DNA from: Lactarius indigo
Lineage: Eukaryota; Basidiomycota; Agaricomycetes; Russulales; Russulaceae
Assembly: GCA_025766275.1 (NCBI GenBank)
Contig: JAFKAC010000018.1
Span: 124,001 to 188,000 of the forward strand
Direction of reading: 5' to 3'
Length of the DNA stretch: 64,000 nucleotides
Shown: positions 34,505 through 46,192 of the stretch, piece after piece
Layout of the letters: each line of letters opens with the position of its first letter
Numbering within the stretch: position 1 is the first letter of the stretch
Program-made: the position numbers and the translations under genes
The notes under the pieces: generated by a model
The model's input: only the letters and a program-made list of their open reading frames with translations
The model's database searches: none
What the model was told of the DNA's origin: nothing

Positions 34505-36890
34505 TCAGGACGACACGCTCAACGCCCCGAGCTCCTTTCGAATTTCCGCCTCGCTCTCGATCTTCTTGAGCTGGGTCGCCTCAAGGCGTTCGCCGCGCGC
34601 CGCCTTCTCCTTCAAATCCTCGATCGCCTTTAGCTAGACAAAAGTGACGCGAAGTGAGCCCCCTTCCTCCCATGGCACCTGAATAGCATTCCGCACCTTT
34701 TTGTTCAAATTCCGGACTTTCTTCTGCACCGGGTCGAGCGGTTCTACTCCCGGCGTAGGCGGCACCGATTCTTCATTGTTGTTAGCGGCAAGATCGCCCG
34801 TCTCGACCGCGAGAACCGGCGCAGCTGCATCCGCAGCCGCAGACCCAGACGCAGCTCCAGCACCGCCATCACGCCGAGCTGCGGCCCCATCACCTCCCTT
34901 CTCCTTGGGGCCTTTGCGCTTACGCTGTTTCCCACCGTCGGCGTTCGGGGGCGGAGAAGCCGCCGCGGCGCCGGGGACGTAACGGCGGCCGTGGCCGTTC
35001 TGCTGGGACGCAGAGGGGCGGGGCGGGCGCGTCGGGGTTGCCGTGCCGCTATTGCCGCCGCGTGGCGTGCCGGACGGTGAGCCACCCTCTTCCTCGCGAC
35101 TGTAGGCCAGCGAGGCTAGCTGCCCGCGGGCGCCGGGGGGACGGTATGCGCCAAGTGGCCTCGCGGGGGAAGGCTTTGCGGTTGCGGTTGCGGCCTGTAC
35201 GCTCGTGGAGGGCGAGGGCGCGGGAGGAATTACGGCTGGGAAAGGCGGGGCCGCATCGACGGGGGTAGGTCGCCAACTTGCCTGGTAGAGCTCCTCGCAG
35301 TCTTGGACGTGCAGGAGCTGGCCGAGGAGGTACCATATTTTGATGCCATTGTCGACGCGTAGCCGCGGTGAGAGAGTGGCGGTGAGGATGAACTTGCCGT
35401 CGGGGGACCACTCGCAGTGCGACGTGTTGGACGCGTCGATGGTCGATATCTTGGTCAGCGAGCGCCTGTCGTAGATGTCGATTTTGCCCGCGAGATTGCC
35501 GAAGCCGCCGAGGAGGACCAGCCGCGATTGCGGGTTGAACGAGATGAAGTTGTAGAAGGACGTCCCAAAATCGTGCAACGTCCTGACGCGCTGATCGAAG
35601 AGCATTACTCGCGCGGGCATGACTATAAACAAGCGTGAGGGGGAATCAAGGCACAGAATACACGAACTTACAGCCATATACGACTCCAAACTCTTTCGAA
35701 TTAGGACTCCAGGCAAAGTCGTGAATCGGGCCCTCCTTATCAAGAGAGATGCGGCAGTCAAAGTTGCCCGCGGCGCTGAGCAGATAAAGTCCTGATTGTC
35801 CGTAATAACTTTTGTTGGTACTGTCGACGTCGGTCTGCGTGAGCACGAGGACTTGAGTGCCAAGACTATTCCACTTGATTTGGGACTTTTCTGCCTTGAA
35901 GAACGTTTTCTGGCAAGTAGGTGGGGCGCTGAGGCTGTGCAAAGAATGGATGCGAACGCTCGCTGGCTGGCCTTTCTTTTCGGGTACGAAGATTGCAACG
36001 GACGGGTTGAGGCCGGGACTGAGCGTGATGGCGGACGCCCCCTCGACCTTGAGTCTGTCAACGATGCCCTTTCCCCACTCTGCGGGGTTGAATACGTGGA
36101 CATCCTGGCCGACGAGACGGATGGCGTGGGATTCCGAAATGGTGTACTGAACGTCCCAGCCGTCTAGGGACTTTTGAGAAAAGGAGATGAGTTCCTCGCC
36201 TGTGGAGACAGAAAAGATGCGCAGGTTCTTGTGTTGCGCACCGTCTCCGAGCTTGACATGGCGCTCCCAGAGGGAAAGGTACGTCCCACGGGGAGAAAAT
36301 TTAAGCTCGACAACGTTGGGAATCGCGAGCTCCTGGAGGAGATCGGCCGTTTCCGCCTGATGAACCCGCACGCTACAAGCGCGTGTTCAGCGGCGCTTAT
36401 CGATAAAGGATCGCGAGTTGACATACCCTGACGGCACTGCGAGTGCATAAAACCTCCCATCTGGGCTGTATTGGTACGTGCGGGCCGTTGAGTCCGGCGC
36501 CTGGAAAGCCTCGATGGGATCGTAGGTAGGTGTTCCGCCGACGAGGCCAACAGATTTTTGGGTGCGGACTGTGAAGAAAAGGCGGTGATTAGTGTACAGG
36601 AAGAACAAAGTCGCAAAAGATGGAGCGGGGGGAGTAGGCTCAAGCTCCGACAGAGAGCCAGGATGGGCGGGGATAGAAGGGAAATCAGGAGTTGCGTGCG
36701 ATGCGTGGTTGGATCGAGAACTGCACGGCCTGCCATCCAACATACACAACTAGAACACGTGTCCTCCGATATACAGCACATTGCAAGCAGGACGAGTCCA
36801 GCGCGCGTGCCTCTGAGTTAAAATAGACAGATATAGCATCGAGCGAAAATTTCACGCACATGCGTACTGCTGGGAGACCTGCTGGGACAT
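34505..36890 (-). CDS. Eukaryotic translation initiation factor 2A (eIF2A)
   Basis: A cytoplasmic factor that can deliver Met-tRNAi to 40S subunits independently of eIF2. Five exons: 36890-36860, 36568-36427, 36372-35672, 35622-34697, 34633-34505. All junctions are in frame, 642 residues. It has an N-terminal WD40 beta-propeller (VELKFSPRGTYLSLW, SLDGWDVQY, FFKAEKSQIKWN, TQTDVDSTNKSYYG, then FMPARVMLFDQ, GGFGNLAGKIDIYD, HCEWSPDGKFILTATLSPRLRVDNG). A low-complexity Ala/Gly/Pro/Ser linker follows, then the conserved basic helical tail (QKKVRNLNKKLKAIEDLKEK ending KKIESEAEIRKEL). The tail is in the last exon after a 63-nt intron; without it the frame stops at 34634. The first exon encodes only ten residues. 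Confidence 0.93.
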
Positions 36891-37370
36891 GACTCCAACC
36901 TACAAAGTGCAACAGTGACGGGAGGTGGGGGGGCGAGAGGCGGAAGACGGGAGGGGAAGGAGAAGGCTGTAAAGCAAGCTAATGCTTCACAACCTGGTGG
37001 GCGAGGTGACTGTCAAGACAAGAGCTCTGATTACATAACAACTGACACCCGCACTGTTATTTAATTCGCACCGACCGCAACTTGAATGATTGTAGTCTGT
37101 AGTACCGCAAAAAAACCACCAACATCTCCCGCTCGTTGATTTGTGGAAACGCTGTTGTTCTGCCGGCCAAGGATATCATTTGTGGCAATCCAAGTGGCTT
37201 GTGACTCACTATCTCTTGTTCCACTCCACAGCCTCCCGCCCGCCTCCGCACCTGATTCATGGCCATGCCACATGTCCTTGCGCCTACGCTGGCCCCGTGC
37301 TGCTATAAGAAACACCTCTCCCTACTGGATTAGCCCAACATCAACTTCCCACCTTCTCTTCTCACCTACT
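36891..37370. promoter_or_regulatory. Divergent promoter, eIF2A / unknown gene
   Basis: A 480-bp interval between two outward-facing start codons. TATAAG at 37314-37319 lies about 50 bp before the plus-strand ATG and may be its TATA element. Nothing equivalent is seen on the eIF2A side. Confidence 0.5.
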
Positions 37371-38315
37371 ATGGCTTCCTCCTTAGCTGCTTCTAGCAAC
37401 AACTCAACTAATGGCCTGCTGTCGAACGGCAATCCACAACCCATGTCTGTTGACCCTCGTATGACGATCTGCAACACCTCTGGCCCTGGGGTAAGTGCGC
37501 TGCGGTTGGCCTCCGCTCGGCCCACCCCTGTGTTACCAACAAACTTACGTGCTCATGTGACCTTTGCCAGTCCGCGTATTACGTCCGGTCCTCTTCTATC
37601 AACCGATCAGAGGAGACCACTTGCGCCCCCACTGCGCGTTATGTGGACGTCGGAACGCCAAATTACGCCCCGGCGCCCAATCACAAGAGCGTCGTTTTCT
37701 CCCTGCGCAGCGACGCGGACACAGCCTCCCCGTCCCGCGGAATCTCCATTCCTTCGTTCTTCGAAAACAACTTCGACGAACTCATGGAAGCACCCGACGA
37801 GACGCCCCTCGCGTCTACGCCCGCAGGGGAAGAAAACAGCATCGTGGTGGAGTTCCACGTGCGTCATCGCTTCTTTATTGATCCTTCGTCCTCCGGTCGC
37901 GTCCTGAGCGGCACCACAGTGGCCAGGTTACATGCGTTTTTCCGTCGACATCACTATAGCGTGCCGCAGAACGATGAACGGGCGCTTCGTGCGCCAGCAC
38001 ATCGCGCGCTGCTACCTCGGGCGGGCTATCGCGGAGCATGCAATCCGTTTCGTCAGGATGGCACAGGTATGTCCAGCTCACGATTATCCGACTCTCGGAA
38101 CTGACAGGCAAAAATCTCAGCTGGAGGTCCCCTCCCCTCCGATTCCCCTTGGCACAAGGTCCGCGCCGGGAGTCACCACAGAAGATCTGCTGCTGCGGTC
38201 CCTAGATCCGTTGATCTCTCCCGAGGGACGTGTGGTTTGGGTGCCCCACTTTACTGCTCGGTATCCTCTGGGCAAGGGTCACATCCGCCCCTACTGCCAG
38301 CGTACTCGCTGGTGA
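37371..38315 (+). CDS. Hypothetical protein, four exons
   Basis: Start at ATG 37371. Exons: 37371-37490, 37571-37858, 37920-38066, then a last exon from about 38108 or 38121. The first three joins are clean (GG|GTAAGT..CCAG, CAC|GTGCGT..CACAG) and read across as VVEFHWPGYMRF, which fixes the third exon. The N-terminus is Ser/Asn-rich; a central acidic stretch ELMEAPDETP precedes a basic helical segment RTMNGRFVRQHIARCYLGR. The last exon is uncertain: the first acceptor keeps one frame to a stop near 38395, while a second acceptor (CTCAG) gives the frame LEVPSPPIPLG to TGA 38315. I chose the latter because it looks more protein-like. Family not recognised; possibly a DNA-binding or nuclear protein, but that is a guess. 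Confidence 0.6.
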
Positions 38316-38560
38316 AGCCCGCGCTATCTCCTCTACATGTGATACAGCCCTGGTGGCTTCTCGCTTCTTTCTTCAGTTCTGTGGAGCCGTAGATATTCTA
38401 TCCTGTAATAGGTAAAGTAGCTAACTGTATTATTGGTTAATGACCGCCCATTTAAGGGAATTTCCAAACATATCCCGTGAGAGTACCGTCAGTGGTATTC
38501 GAGTTGCGAATCCAACAGGTGAGGATGTAGGCCTGCCATCGTGCTACCGCGCAAATCTAG
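38255..38560. repeat. Interspersed repeat R1, copy 1
   Basis: Aligns with 44315-44590: shared words include GGTAAAGTAGCTAAC, TTTCCAAACATAT and CCGTGAGAG. It overlaps the 3' end of the unknown gene at 37371-38315, whose tail may therefore be repeat-derived. The repeat boundaries are not resolved. Confidence 0.65.
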
Positions 38561-39760
38561 GAACAATATTCTGGGAGAAATCCTAGCTAAACTAGAAACT
38601 GTGGGCGACTAGTGAGGACCTCGGCCCTCAGCACCACCGGCGCTAGGCCATGATGGCTTCCAGTGTATCGTGCACCCAGAGCCACTTCCTTGCGAAAATT
38701 ACCCAAGAATCTCCACTTGACATCCTTCCTGGAAGAACATTCTGCCGTCGCATTTCTCCCATGGTCCGCTACAGGGAAGAGCTCGAGCACATCATGCAGG
38801 GATCTGTCGTGCGCAACGACAACAAGCACGTCCAGAACCGAGTCGAGTCGAGTTGTGGTTTGCGAGCATCCGATGGCCCTAGTAGGATTGCGTAGTACGG
38901 GGGGGACCCGAGTGGACCCCTGTGTAGACCTGCTTGAAGAGCGAGCAGGGACAGACAGACGTGGAAGTTGGCGGCTCGAACGGGGGACAATGAGAGGGTG
39001 TCCCGAAGTGGCGTCAGGTAAAATAGTTATTCTGCTATCGTTTTCTTGGAACAGCGGTGGCCGAGGATAGTACAATGCTACCTACTTAGACGTTGATCTG
39101 GGGCTCGAGGCCGGGGAAAAAATATACCCACGGTAAATATGGGGGTACAGTAGGGGACCCAAAACTAGAACGAAAGAGAACTCGTACCTAGAGACAAAGG
39201 CACCCATCAAACCTACAGAGATGATGAACTCATGAACCACGTACTGTTATTTGGAAAACACCCAACTACAGTAGGGAGAAAGCAAGGAACTTGTGAAATA
39301 GTGATGAATCCTCTTGCGAATCCTAGTCGAGAATATCATCATACCCCTCAACGATAAAGGTGCAATACCGCACATGCAAACAAACCAAAATAGAGGCAAC
39401 AGAAAGAATCAGAACTAAGATCAAAACAACAGACCAATTCCGAGAGACCACTTGAGAGACCACTGGCAGGAAAACCGAAGCACATGCCTGATAAAGATAC
39501 TCATATCTGAATCGATTGTGAGAGAACAACGATGATAGGTGCCCCCTTAATATTTGCTTGGTGCCCTGCTTGGTGCCCTATTTGTACTTTGATCAAGGTC
39601 TTGATTCATAGGGTCCTGTTCCAGGCTCCGGAGCTGACCCACCACCATAACGTGTTGCGAAGAGCGGCTATTACCAATATTTCTAGCTACTACCGTAAAC
39701 GAATCTGGTGCCTTGTCAAGTCAAATCCAAACCCTTACTTACTCCAACTGCAGTATAATT

Positions 39761-39934
39761 AAATACTGACTGGACCGGCCCCACGGGGGCCGGGGGAGAC
39801 ATAAGATTTATAGCGAGACAACCGGAAAGCGGAGAGAATCGGACGGGTAGTTTATAGAATGTGTAGTGCTACATAGGGTACTATTCCCTAAGGCGCACAA
39901 AAATGGATCAAAAAAAAAAAAAATACTGACTGGA
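39761..39934 (+). mobile_element. Poly(A) retroposon, 146 bp, 14-bp target duplication
   Basis: AAATACTGACTGGA is at 39761-39774 and 39921-39934, flanking 146 bp. The insertion begins with a GC palindrome (CCGGCCCC..GGGGCCGG) and ends AAGGCGCACAAAAATGGATC plus an A run. The 3' end matches the truncated copy at 15003-15047. It may be the most complete short element here. It is non-coding, presumably mobilised in trans by a LINE. Confidence 0.85.
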
Positions 39935-40084
39935 GGGTGACTGGAGTGCTGTAGGGGTGTGAACCAGCAGGTACAATGATGGTGGCGTTCCATGGGAACC
40001 TCGCCAAGGCCGTGGGCCGGCTAAGTACGCTTTCATTTTGAGACTTTTTTCTCTCCCAGCCAGCGCCATTTAGTTGGGAAGCAT

Positions 40085-40560
40085 GCAGGACAAGTTGTAG
40101 TGGCCACGCCATCGTCATTGCTGGACAGACATCTACTGCTGGTTCACTCCAAAACTCAAGGCTCAATCCCCTCATCATGGCTTTATCAGCTATCAAACCA
40201 TAAGGTGACTGTAGTGGACCTAAGCGACAAGAGTGCCAGAGCCCCGCTCTTACTTCTTGGCACCTTGTTGATGGCATGTTATTCCCATTCCCTCTCCCTT
40301 CATTTCTGACTAGTTTTTTGCAACGCGGCTGATACCTGACTTCCTGTTAGTCTCATGTTTTTTTTTGAGCTCCATCATGTTTCGGCTGACTTTGTCTTTG
40401 TCATGCGGCTCAAATTTATATCCAAAAAGTATATTAATGTTATAACCTAATTCAATAGCTAATTTTATTTCTTCTGAGAAGTATCATCCGGTTCATTTTT
40501 TTGTTGACACTTGCCATCTGAGTATTGCCCCTGCCGGCCTCAAGACACAAAGATGAAGCC
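40085..40560. repeat. Interspersed repeat R2, copy 1
   Basis: Similar to 51785-52230. Shared blocks include GACATCTACTG / AACATCTACTG, TATTCCCATTCC followed by TTCATTTCTGAC, ATGTTTCGGCTGACTTT and GACACTTGCCATCTG. Both are in the same orientation. The second copy ends just before the Plavaka subterminal repeats. Identity of the element is unknown. Confidence 0.7.
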
Positions 40561-41078
40561 ATTAACGATCCCAATAGCTTCAGGTTAACGATGGCGGACA
40601 TTGTCCCCACGTTGATGCGGATTCGACTGGTTCGGCTCAGAATTGGCGCCAGAGGTCACCAGTCACCCCACTGTCTTTCAGGGTTGTACCTGTCTGGTAG
40701 TGGTGCTGTCGTCCACATCATCGTCCTACCCAACCTTACCCAGGGCATTTTTGATATTTTATTTCGACTATGATTGTCCACATCCGTATACTGTCGTCGC
40801 AGGCCCTGCTGCGGAGCAGGGCATTTGTACTTTTCAATACCCCAATTTTATTTTTATTTGAGATTTTACTCTTTTGGCCTTGGGCATTCGTCTTGTAAGC
40901 CATTCCGAAACTGCACCAGTATCATCACATTGAGCTTTCGCCCCACCTAGAGGCTGGATATGTGGGCGACACGGGTATAGCAGTCAGTACTAGAAATCTC
41001 TATGAATTGGTTCACTCATACTAGACGATACATAAAAAAACAGGCTTTCCTAGAACGACTGAGGTCCGAGACAAGGTA

Positions 41079-41636
41079 TCACTGGGGGGGTGGACTCGAC
41101 ATCACTGGGACTGGTGGACTTCCAGAAGTGTGGAAAGGGGGCAACGATACAGTTGTCTCTGGTAGCTCAAAGTTACGTAGGAATTCGAAAGTTTCCACGA
41201 ACCTAACCACATCTTGGCCCCGCAGGATGCGGATCCCTTCTACCACCGGTGTAAACTCCTTGTGATGGGCGCTTATCAGGTGCTTTTGTATTTTATAAGC
41301 GCGCTTCCACTGAAAGGGGCAAAGAGGGCATTGGCGCGGCGGATCGTGTACTTCCCTAGCGTGTCGCGCAATTTCTTGGATCCGCTTAAAAACTTTCCTG
41401 CAGCGCCAACAGACATGCTTCTCAGACGCGCTACCATGCCCGGGCTGCTCAGCTCCCTGGACGCCTGTAAACAGCACAAGCTCCGGCGGCGGAAACTGTG
41501 ACGCAGTGTCGGAGTACGCTTGGGTTTCCGAAGGATCTGCTGTGCTTGCTTCGTGTGGCGAACCAGGTAGACACTGCAGCTGATCAAGAGGGACAGATAC
41601 GGATACGAACTGTGATCCTATGGCAGGATCGGCATC
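41079..41636 (-). CDS. C2H2 zinc-finger protein (partial model)
   Basis: A frame ending at a stop at 41079 carries two C2H2 fingers: CWRC..H..H (HVCWRCRKVFKRIQEI and on) and CPLC..H..H (CPLCPFQWKRAYKIQKHL). Both have C-x2-C-x12-H-x4-H spacing. The frame is open upstream to a likely acceptor CATCCAG before 41636 (first residues DADPAIGSQF), and there is no ATG in it, so at least one upstream exon is missing from my model. The C-terminal tail is proline-rich. Probably a sequence-specific DNA-binding protein; targets unknown. It could also be a fragment. Confidence 0.5.
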   Translation of the reverse strand, partial: DADPAIGSQFVSVSVPLDQLQCLPGSPHEASTADPSETQAYSDTASQFPPPELVLFTGVQGAEQPGHGSASEKHVCWRCRKVFKRIQEIARHAREVHDPPRQCPLCPFQWKRAYKIQKHLISAHHKEFTPVVEGIRILRGQDVVRFVETFEFLRNFELPETTVSLPPFHTSGSPPVPVMSSPPPQ

Positions 41637-42089
41637 CTGGATGTGCCAGCATCAGTGACCCAAGTTCGAATGCCTGGACGTAGTGGGCAACCCCTCACCA
41701 GAGAACACGTCCCCTCGTGAGAGCTCTGCATGCTCTCTAACCCCCAGAGGTGACGTTGTGCAATTGGAGACATTTACGGGACACGGGGGCTCAAATGGGG
41801 ACAACAATGAGTTGGCCTGTACCATAAGTCGCGCAGTTTTTAAAGAGATATATCAGTGAATTGGAATGGGAAAGGACAAGAGCACGCGCTCTTTGGTCAC
41901 CTGCTGGGGCACATCCCGATGTACGCCATGGTTTCGGACGTTCATTTTGCGGTTCTCTTGGATTGGGTTTTTTTTCGCCGTACAGATGACGTCCTGGTAG
42001 TAGAGCCAGGGACCATTTCTAAACCGTCGGATGACTGTTAGACAGCCGTTTCTATCCGATCCACTATATGAGAGAGATCTATGGTGTGT

Positions 42090-43200
42090 GTGTGAGAATG
42101 CCACGGACAACCGGATGGGAAGGTGGGCACAAAGATCGGGTGTTGCGTACAGTGTGAACCTGAAACACCGCCGTTGCTAATGGAGAAGACGGGGTGCCGT
42201 CACTTCGGGCGTCAAATACGCGTAGACATTGCACAGCATGCTGAACAACGCGCCTGACGGCAAAACCGATCGTGTATTGTACGTCAAGGCCCTTAAGAAC
42301 CACGTCAGCTTGGCCACGAGGCTGTGAGTGAGCGCCAACATTTCGATTGTTTTATTTTTTGCATCTAGTCGTCGATTGTTTGGATAAAGGTAATCAGTAC
42401 GGAAGGCTGGACGAATTCCTGAGAGAATACTTGTTTACTTTTTGGGACGGTCTTATCCACTTTGGCACATATCCCGAGATAAGCCCACTTAGCAAATAGG
42501 TCAATGGAGCTTGAGGCGGCAAGATTGTTCGGAGACCGGGAGGAGGACATTCCCGAGAAGGTTCCATAGCTAAAAGAAGAACCCCGATATCAAGATGTCG
42601 CAAGATAAGGACTTGTCTGCAAAGGTTAGGCTTGCAGGGGGCACATTTTTCGCAAGAAGATCGGCGGCTCGATGTTATTTGGGGATGGGAAACTGTAGAC
42701 GACGTCAGAACAGGGAAGTGCAGATCACAAAAGTGGAAAATTAGCGTACGTTCGCGCGAGACATGGTCGTATCGAAATATATCCAGTCTGAACGACGACA
42801 AACGCACTGTGTTGGGGCCGTAGATGGACAACTACTCGTTGACCGCGGCGACTCTCTTAAGCTTTGGAGTCACGAAAGTGTTGATCTAGCGTGGGTGGCT
42901 TGTCAATCTACGATGAACAGATAGCCATCAATACGGGCGCACCTCCCCTTGGGCAACCATTGGTCGTACTGCGGGCTACTTGGCATGGTGACGCCCATGA
43001 GCCTGGTTTGAAGACCCTAGATGTCATTCTGGACAAGCGTAATGCGGAGACGCAGAGCGGCATCTCCCGGTGCAAGGCCCTTGCGCGTCTTTCTGGGACG
43101 CCGTTGCGGAGCTAAAGGCGCACATCGCGTCCGAAGTGGAATATGAGCAAGGCGAAAGACGGGACGGCGGAGAGGGCATTGTAGACTCTCCAAATATGCA
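42090..43200 (-). pseudogene. Tripeptidyl-peptidase pseudogene, copy 3 (N-terminal and central part)
   Basis: Degenerate homologue of the peptidase at 3766-5875. Recognised pieces, right to left: a propeptide segment near 43030-42960 (QNDI context, PQYGQW-like words), the FANRADL/FAKWAYL-type segment near 42480, TFIQTIDD (compare TFTLQTIDGG), then VQYTIGFAV and SLCPPSHPV near 42280-42110. Stops and frame changes separate them, and the serine-motif exon is absent. Only a relic. Confidence 0.7.
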
Positions 43201-43259
43201 CTGGCATATCCAAAAGTGATGCCAACCACGTGATTAAATATAAGCATGAGTCAGGAACA

Positions 43260-45180
43260 GCGTTGCCAGTTTGTGAAAAGAACGAGAATCCACTACCGTA
43301 GTCAGGCACTTAGGTCATTCTATACAGTACCGATATCATTACACCGGATGAGCTTCGCGTCTCAGACCTCGTTGATTTCTGTACGGTATTTTGACCCGCT
43401 TCTTTTTCACACGTTCCCGTTGCTGTCGCTCGTCGTCGACATCGTCGTCCCTAAAAGACCTGGTGTGCTCTCCGAGGTCGTACGCTCGCGCCAACAAAAC
43501 ACCGAGAAAGCAACGAGGTTAAAGACAATTGAGAACACCAGATCCGTGATCAGAAAGAAGACATACAATTGGGTTGTGTGCGTATATGCGTGGTGTGGAT
43601 GCGAAGGGTATGCATCGGCTGCACGAAATGAGTTGCGTTTCAGAATAGTCAAGAAGAACAGAAGGGTAGCATACTCTCGTCTGCTTTTCTTCTCTCGTCG
43701 GATGTGCTGGCCATTTCGGCTTGGGGAAGGAAGAGTTGGAGCGCGAGAAAGTCGACAATCGCCAGTTCTCGCAGCGTTGACCTCTTGCTCTTGTCACTGC
43801 CAAAGATGGAAAGATTTGTAGCGGGCCCTTATTTTCCCAAGACTGCAAACCAGATAAGAGAACGCCTTGCACAGAAAGAAATATATAGTTGTGCACGACG
43901 ATACCGTACATGCGACAAGTTCAAACAGTATACGAGTCCACACGAAAGGTGAATGTACGCAAATAGCACAAAAGTGGGAAGGAAAGTGTGCGGGCAGTGA
44001 TAGCGACACGTAAGACATAACACGGCATGAGTGCTGAGGAAGAGTAAACCCTGTGAGAGCGAGGGGTACCAAATGCAAGAAAATCAACACGGAGACAATG
44101 TTGGCGGAGCAGCTTCGCCAATACCCAGAGGCCAAGAAAGGAGAGTGAGGAAGGGGGGGCACAATAGGAGAGACAATGATTGTGGGAGGGAGAGCGGAGT
44201 GCGACATGAAGCGAGACAAGACACAAAGGGCAGATGGGGAACAACTTGGAAAACCGGAGCTGTGCTCTTGTGTATATGTCAGCTTTCCCACGTCCCTCCG
44301 AGGCACGTGGGTGCGTTCGGTATCACTGGCAAGGATCTGCCCTCAATATCAACGCACTTGCTAGTGAGTCCCGTACTACTGTATTTGTGACCCTTGTGGC
44401 TCCTTTTTTCCGTCACGAGACATAGGTACTCTTCCCTGTAACTTAGGTAAAGTAGCTAACGATATTATTCGTTAAAATGGCTAATGACTATCCGTTTAAG
44501 AGGATTTCCAAACATATTGAACACCGTGAGAGCACCGCCAGTGGAGTGTCTGGGTTGCGAATCAAACAGAGATGGGACCCAATTAGGAACGATGTGGGTC
44601 TACCCTCGCAGCTCCGGGAAGAATCAAGGGAAGAATATTTTGAGAGAATGTCAGTCTTCGATCCAAACCGTGGGAAATTGGTAACCAGTAAGGGTCTAAT
44701 TCATTGCTCTATACAGGTATCTACGATGGCTCTCGGGGTTTTTGCTTGGGTTCCTGGCTCCCACCGAGCTGAACCAATGTCACACAGCCCATACGGCGAA
44801 GCTCGGACGCTATTACTGTAAATGAATTTGAAAAGAATCCAGTGCCTGTTAAACATTAATACAATTCCTTATTCGACCCATTGATTCGAACACTACAGTA
44901 CACACTTCGGGATTGGTACCTTGGAGATCACACAAACAACCTGCGCTGGCTGCGGACTCGGTGTATTCTGCCGAATACATGGCTCTACGAGATGCGAAAT
45001 TTCCCTGTCAAGGCACCTGCCCGATGGCATGCCACGTCACTATATTCGATTGTTTGCTCTCTCCGTCTCTCTACTCTTCCACGAGGACTGACTCCGACTA
45101 AGGCCTGAAGTATATCTGTAACGACAGTGCGGTGGCTTTTCATCGGATTATGAAAACTGGCGTGGTTCCTCAGGAGTCAG
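43260..45180. other. No recognisable gene; repeat R1 copy 2 inside
   Basis: Several 100-190 codon frames occur on both strands (43246-43821, 43794-44306, 44477-44821) but none has a motif or spliced continuation. 44315-44590 is the second copy of repeat R1 (see 38255-38560). Confidence 0.45.
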
Positions 45181-45181
45181 G

Positions 45182-46134
45182 ACCTTGACGTGCAATACAC
45201 GATCGGCATTGTGTCGGGTGTGTCGACTGTCTTCATTTCTGTCGGCAATCGGCCCCAGAACAACGATGCTGGAAGACTCGGTGACCTTATCAATCTCTTG
45301 TTAACCGAGAGAGAACTCCCACAGGTCCTCACCACCAGCTACGTATGGGACGAAAACACCATATCTCATGCCTTGACCAAGTACGCATCGAACTCTCTTA
45401 AGAGCCTGCGTCTCAATTAATCCCGTTATTCGGCAACATGTGCAATAGCTTCATGCAACTCGGCGCCCGAGGGTTTAGCGTCCTCATCTCATCTGGAGAC
45501 GGCGATGTTTCAGGTTCACAAAGACAAGGATGTAAGGACTTCGTGCCCACCTTCCCGGCCAGTTGCTCATAGTATGTCTTCCCACCCTTGCGCGCGCCTT
45601 CTGCTGAAGTTCTGCAACTTCCTCTAACCACTTCCTGCACAAATCAGCGTAATATCGGTTGGGGCGACACAGAATACCAACCCAGAAATCTCCTCTACCT
45701 CAACCAGCTTGGGAGCACCTATGCGGGGCGATTCGATCCCTCTGGCCGGGGCTTCCCCTGACGTTGCCGCCGCGGCCACCAACCTCGCGGTCGTGTGGAA
45801 GGGCAACGTGACCAGCGTCGAGGGCACGAGCGGCTCGAGCCTCGTTTTCGCGAGCGTCGTCTCCCTGCTGAACGATCGTCTCATCGCGGCCCACAGGGAA
45901 CCTCTCGGCTTCCTAAACCCGTTCTTGTACTCACAGGGCGCGAGGGCGCCGGCCGATATTACGACTGGTAGCAACCCTGAGTGTAACACGAATGGCTTCC
46001 CTGTAAAGGCGGGGTGGGATCCTGTGAGTCTATCTCCGTTCTGCGGCTGATCATGGCTCTTACTATCATGACTACAGGTGACTGGGCTGGGCACACCGAA
46101 CTGGGCGAAGCTGTTGGCTGCAGTCGAGCTGTGA
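45182..46134 (+). pseudogene. Tripeptidyl-peptidase pseudogene, copy 4 (C-terminal part, opposite strand)
   Basis: Starts at the exon encoding the active-site Asp (L-D-VQYTIG) and runs to a stop at 46134 (TGLGTPNWAKLLAAVEL). The donor AA|GTACGC after HALTK is kept. Then CNSF..LGARGFSVLISSGDGDVSG, TSVEGTSGSSLVF at the serine site and WDPV with a normal last intron follow. Frame breaks occur near 45440 and 45560, and the YFDTPSYQ region is missing (RGDSIPLAG follows abruptly). With no propeptide or signal peptide it is not functional. The copia element begins 58 bp beyond its stop. Confidence 0.8.
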
Positions 46135-46192
46135 TGAAAACGGGCTAGCCGAAATGTCACTATTGTAAGCGGGACATTTGATCACTTCCACT

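Larger units (their letters stand above)
38316..41078. other. Gene-poor interval with repeats
   Basis: No gene supported. Frames at 38587-39075 on both strands lack motifs. It contains one good retroposon (39761-39934) and repeat R2. Confidence 0.45.

Noticed and set aside
34634..34697. eIF2A frame ending at 34634 without the family's C-terminal helix
   Set aside because: A 63-nt GT..TAG intron separates it from the exon 34633-34505 that encodes the conserved tail; the short end is an intron read-through.
37859..38104. Read-through of the second exon of the unknown gene at 37371
   Set aside because: A GTGCGT..CACAG intron removes this part and restores a better reading (FHWPGYMRF); the read-through gives a less protein-like sequence and stops at 38104.
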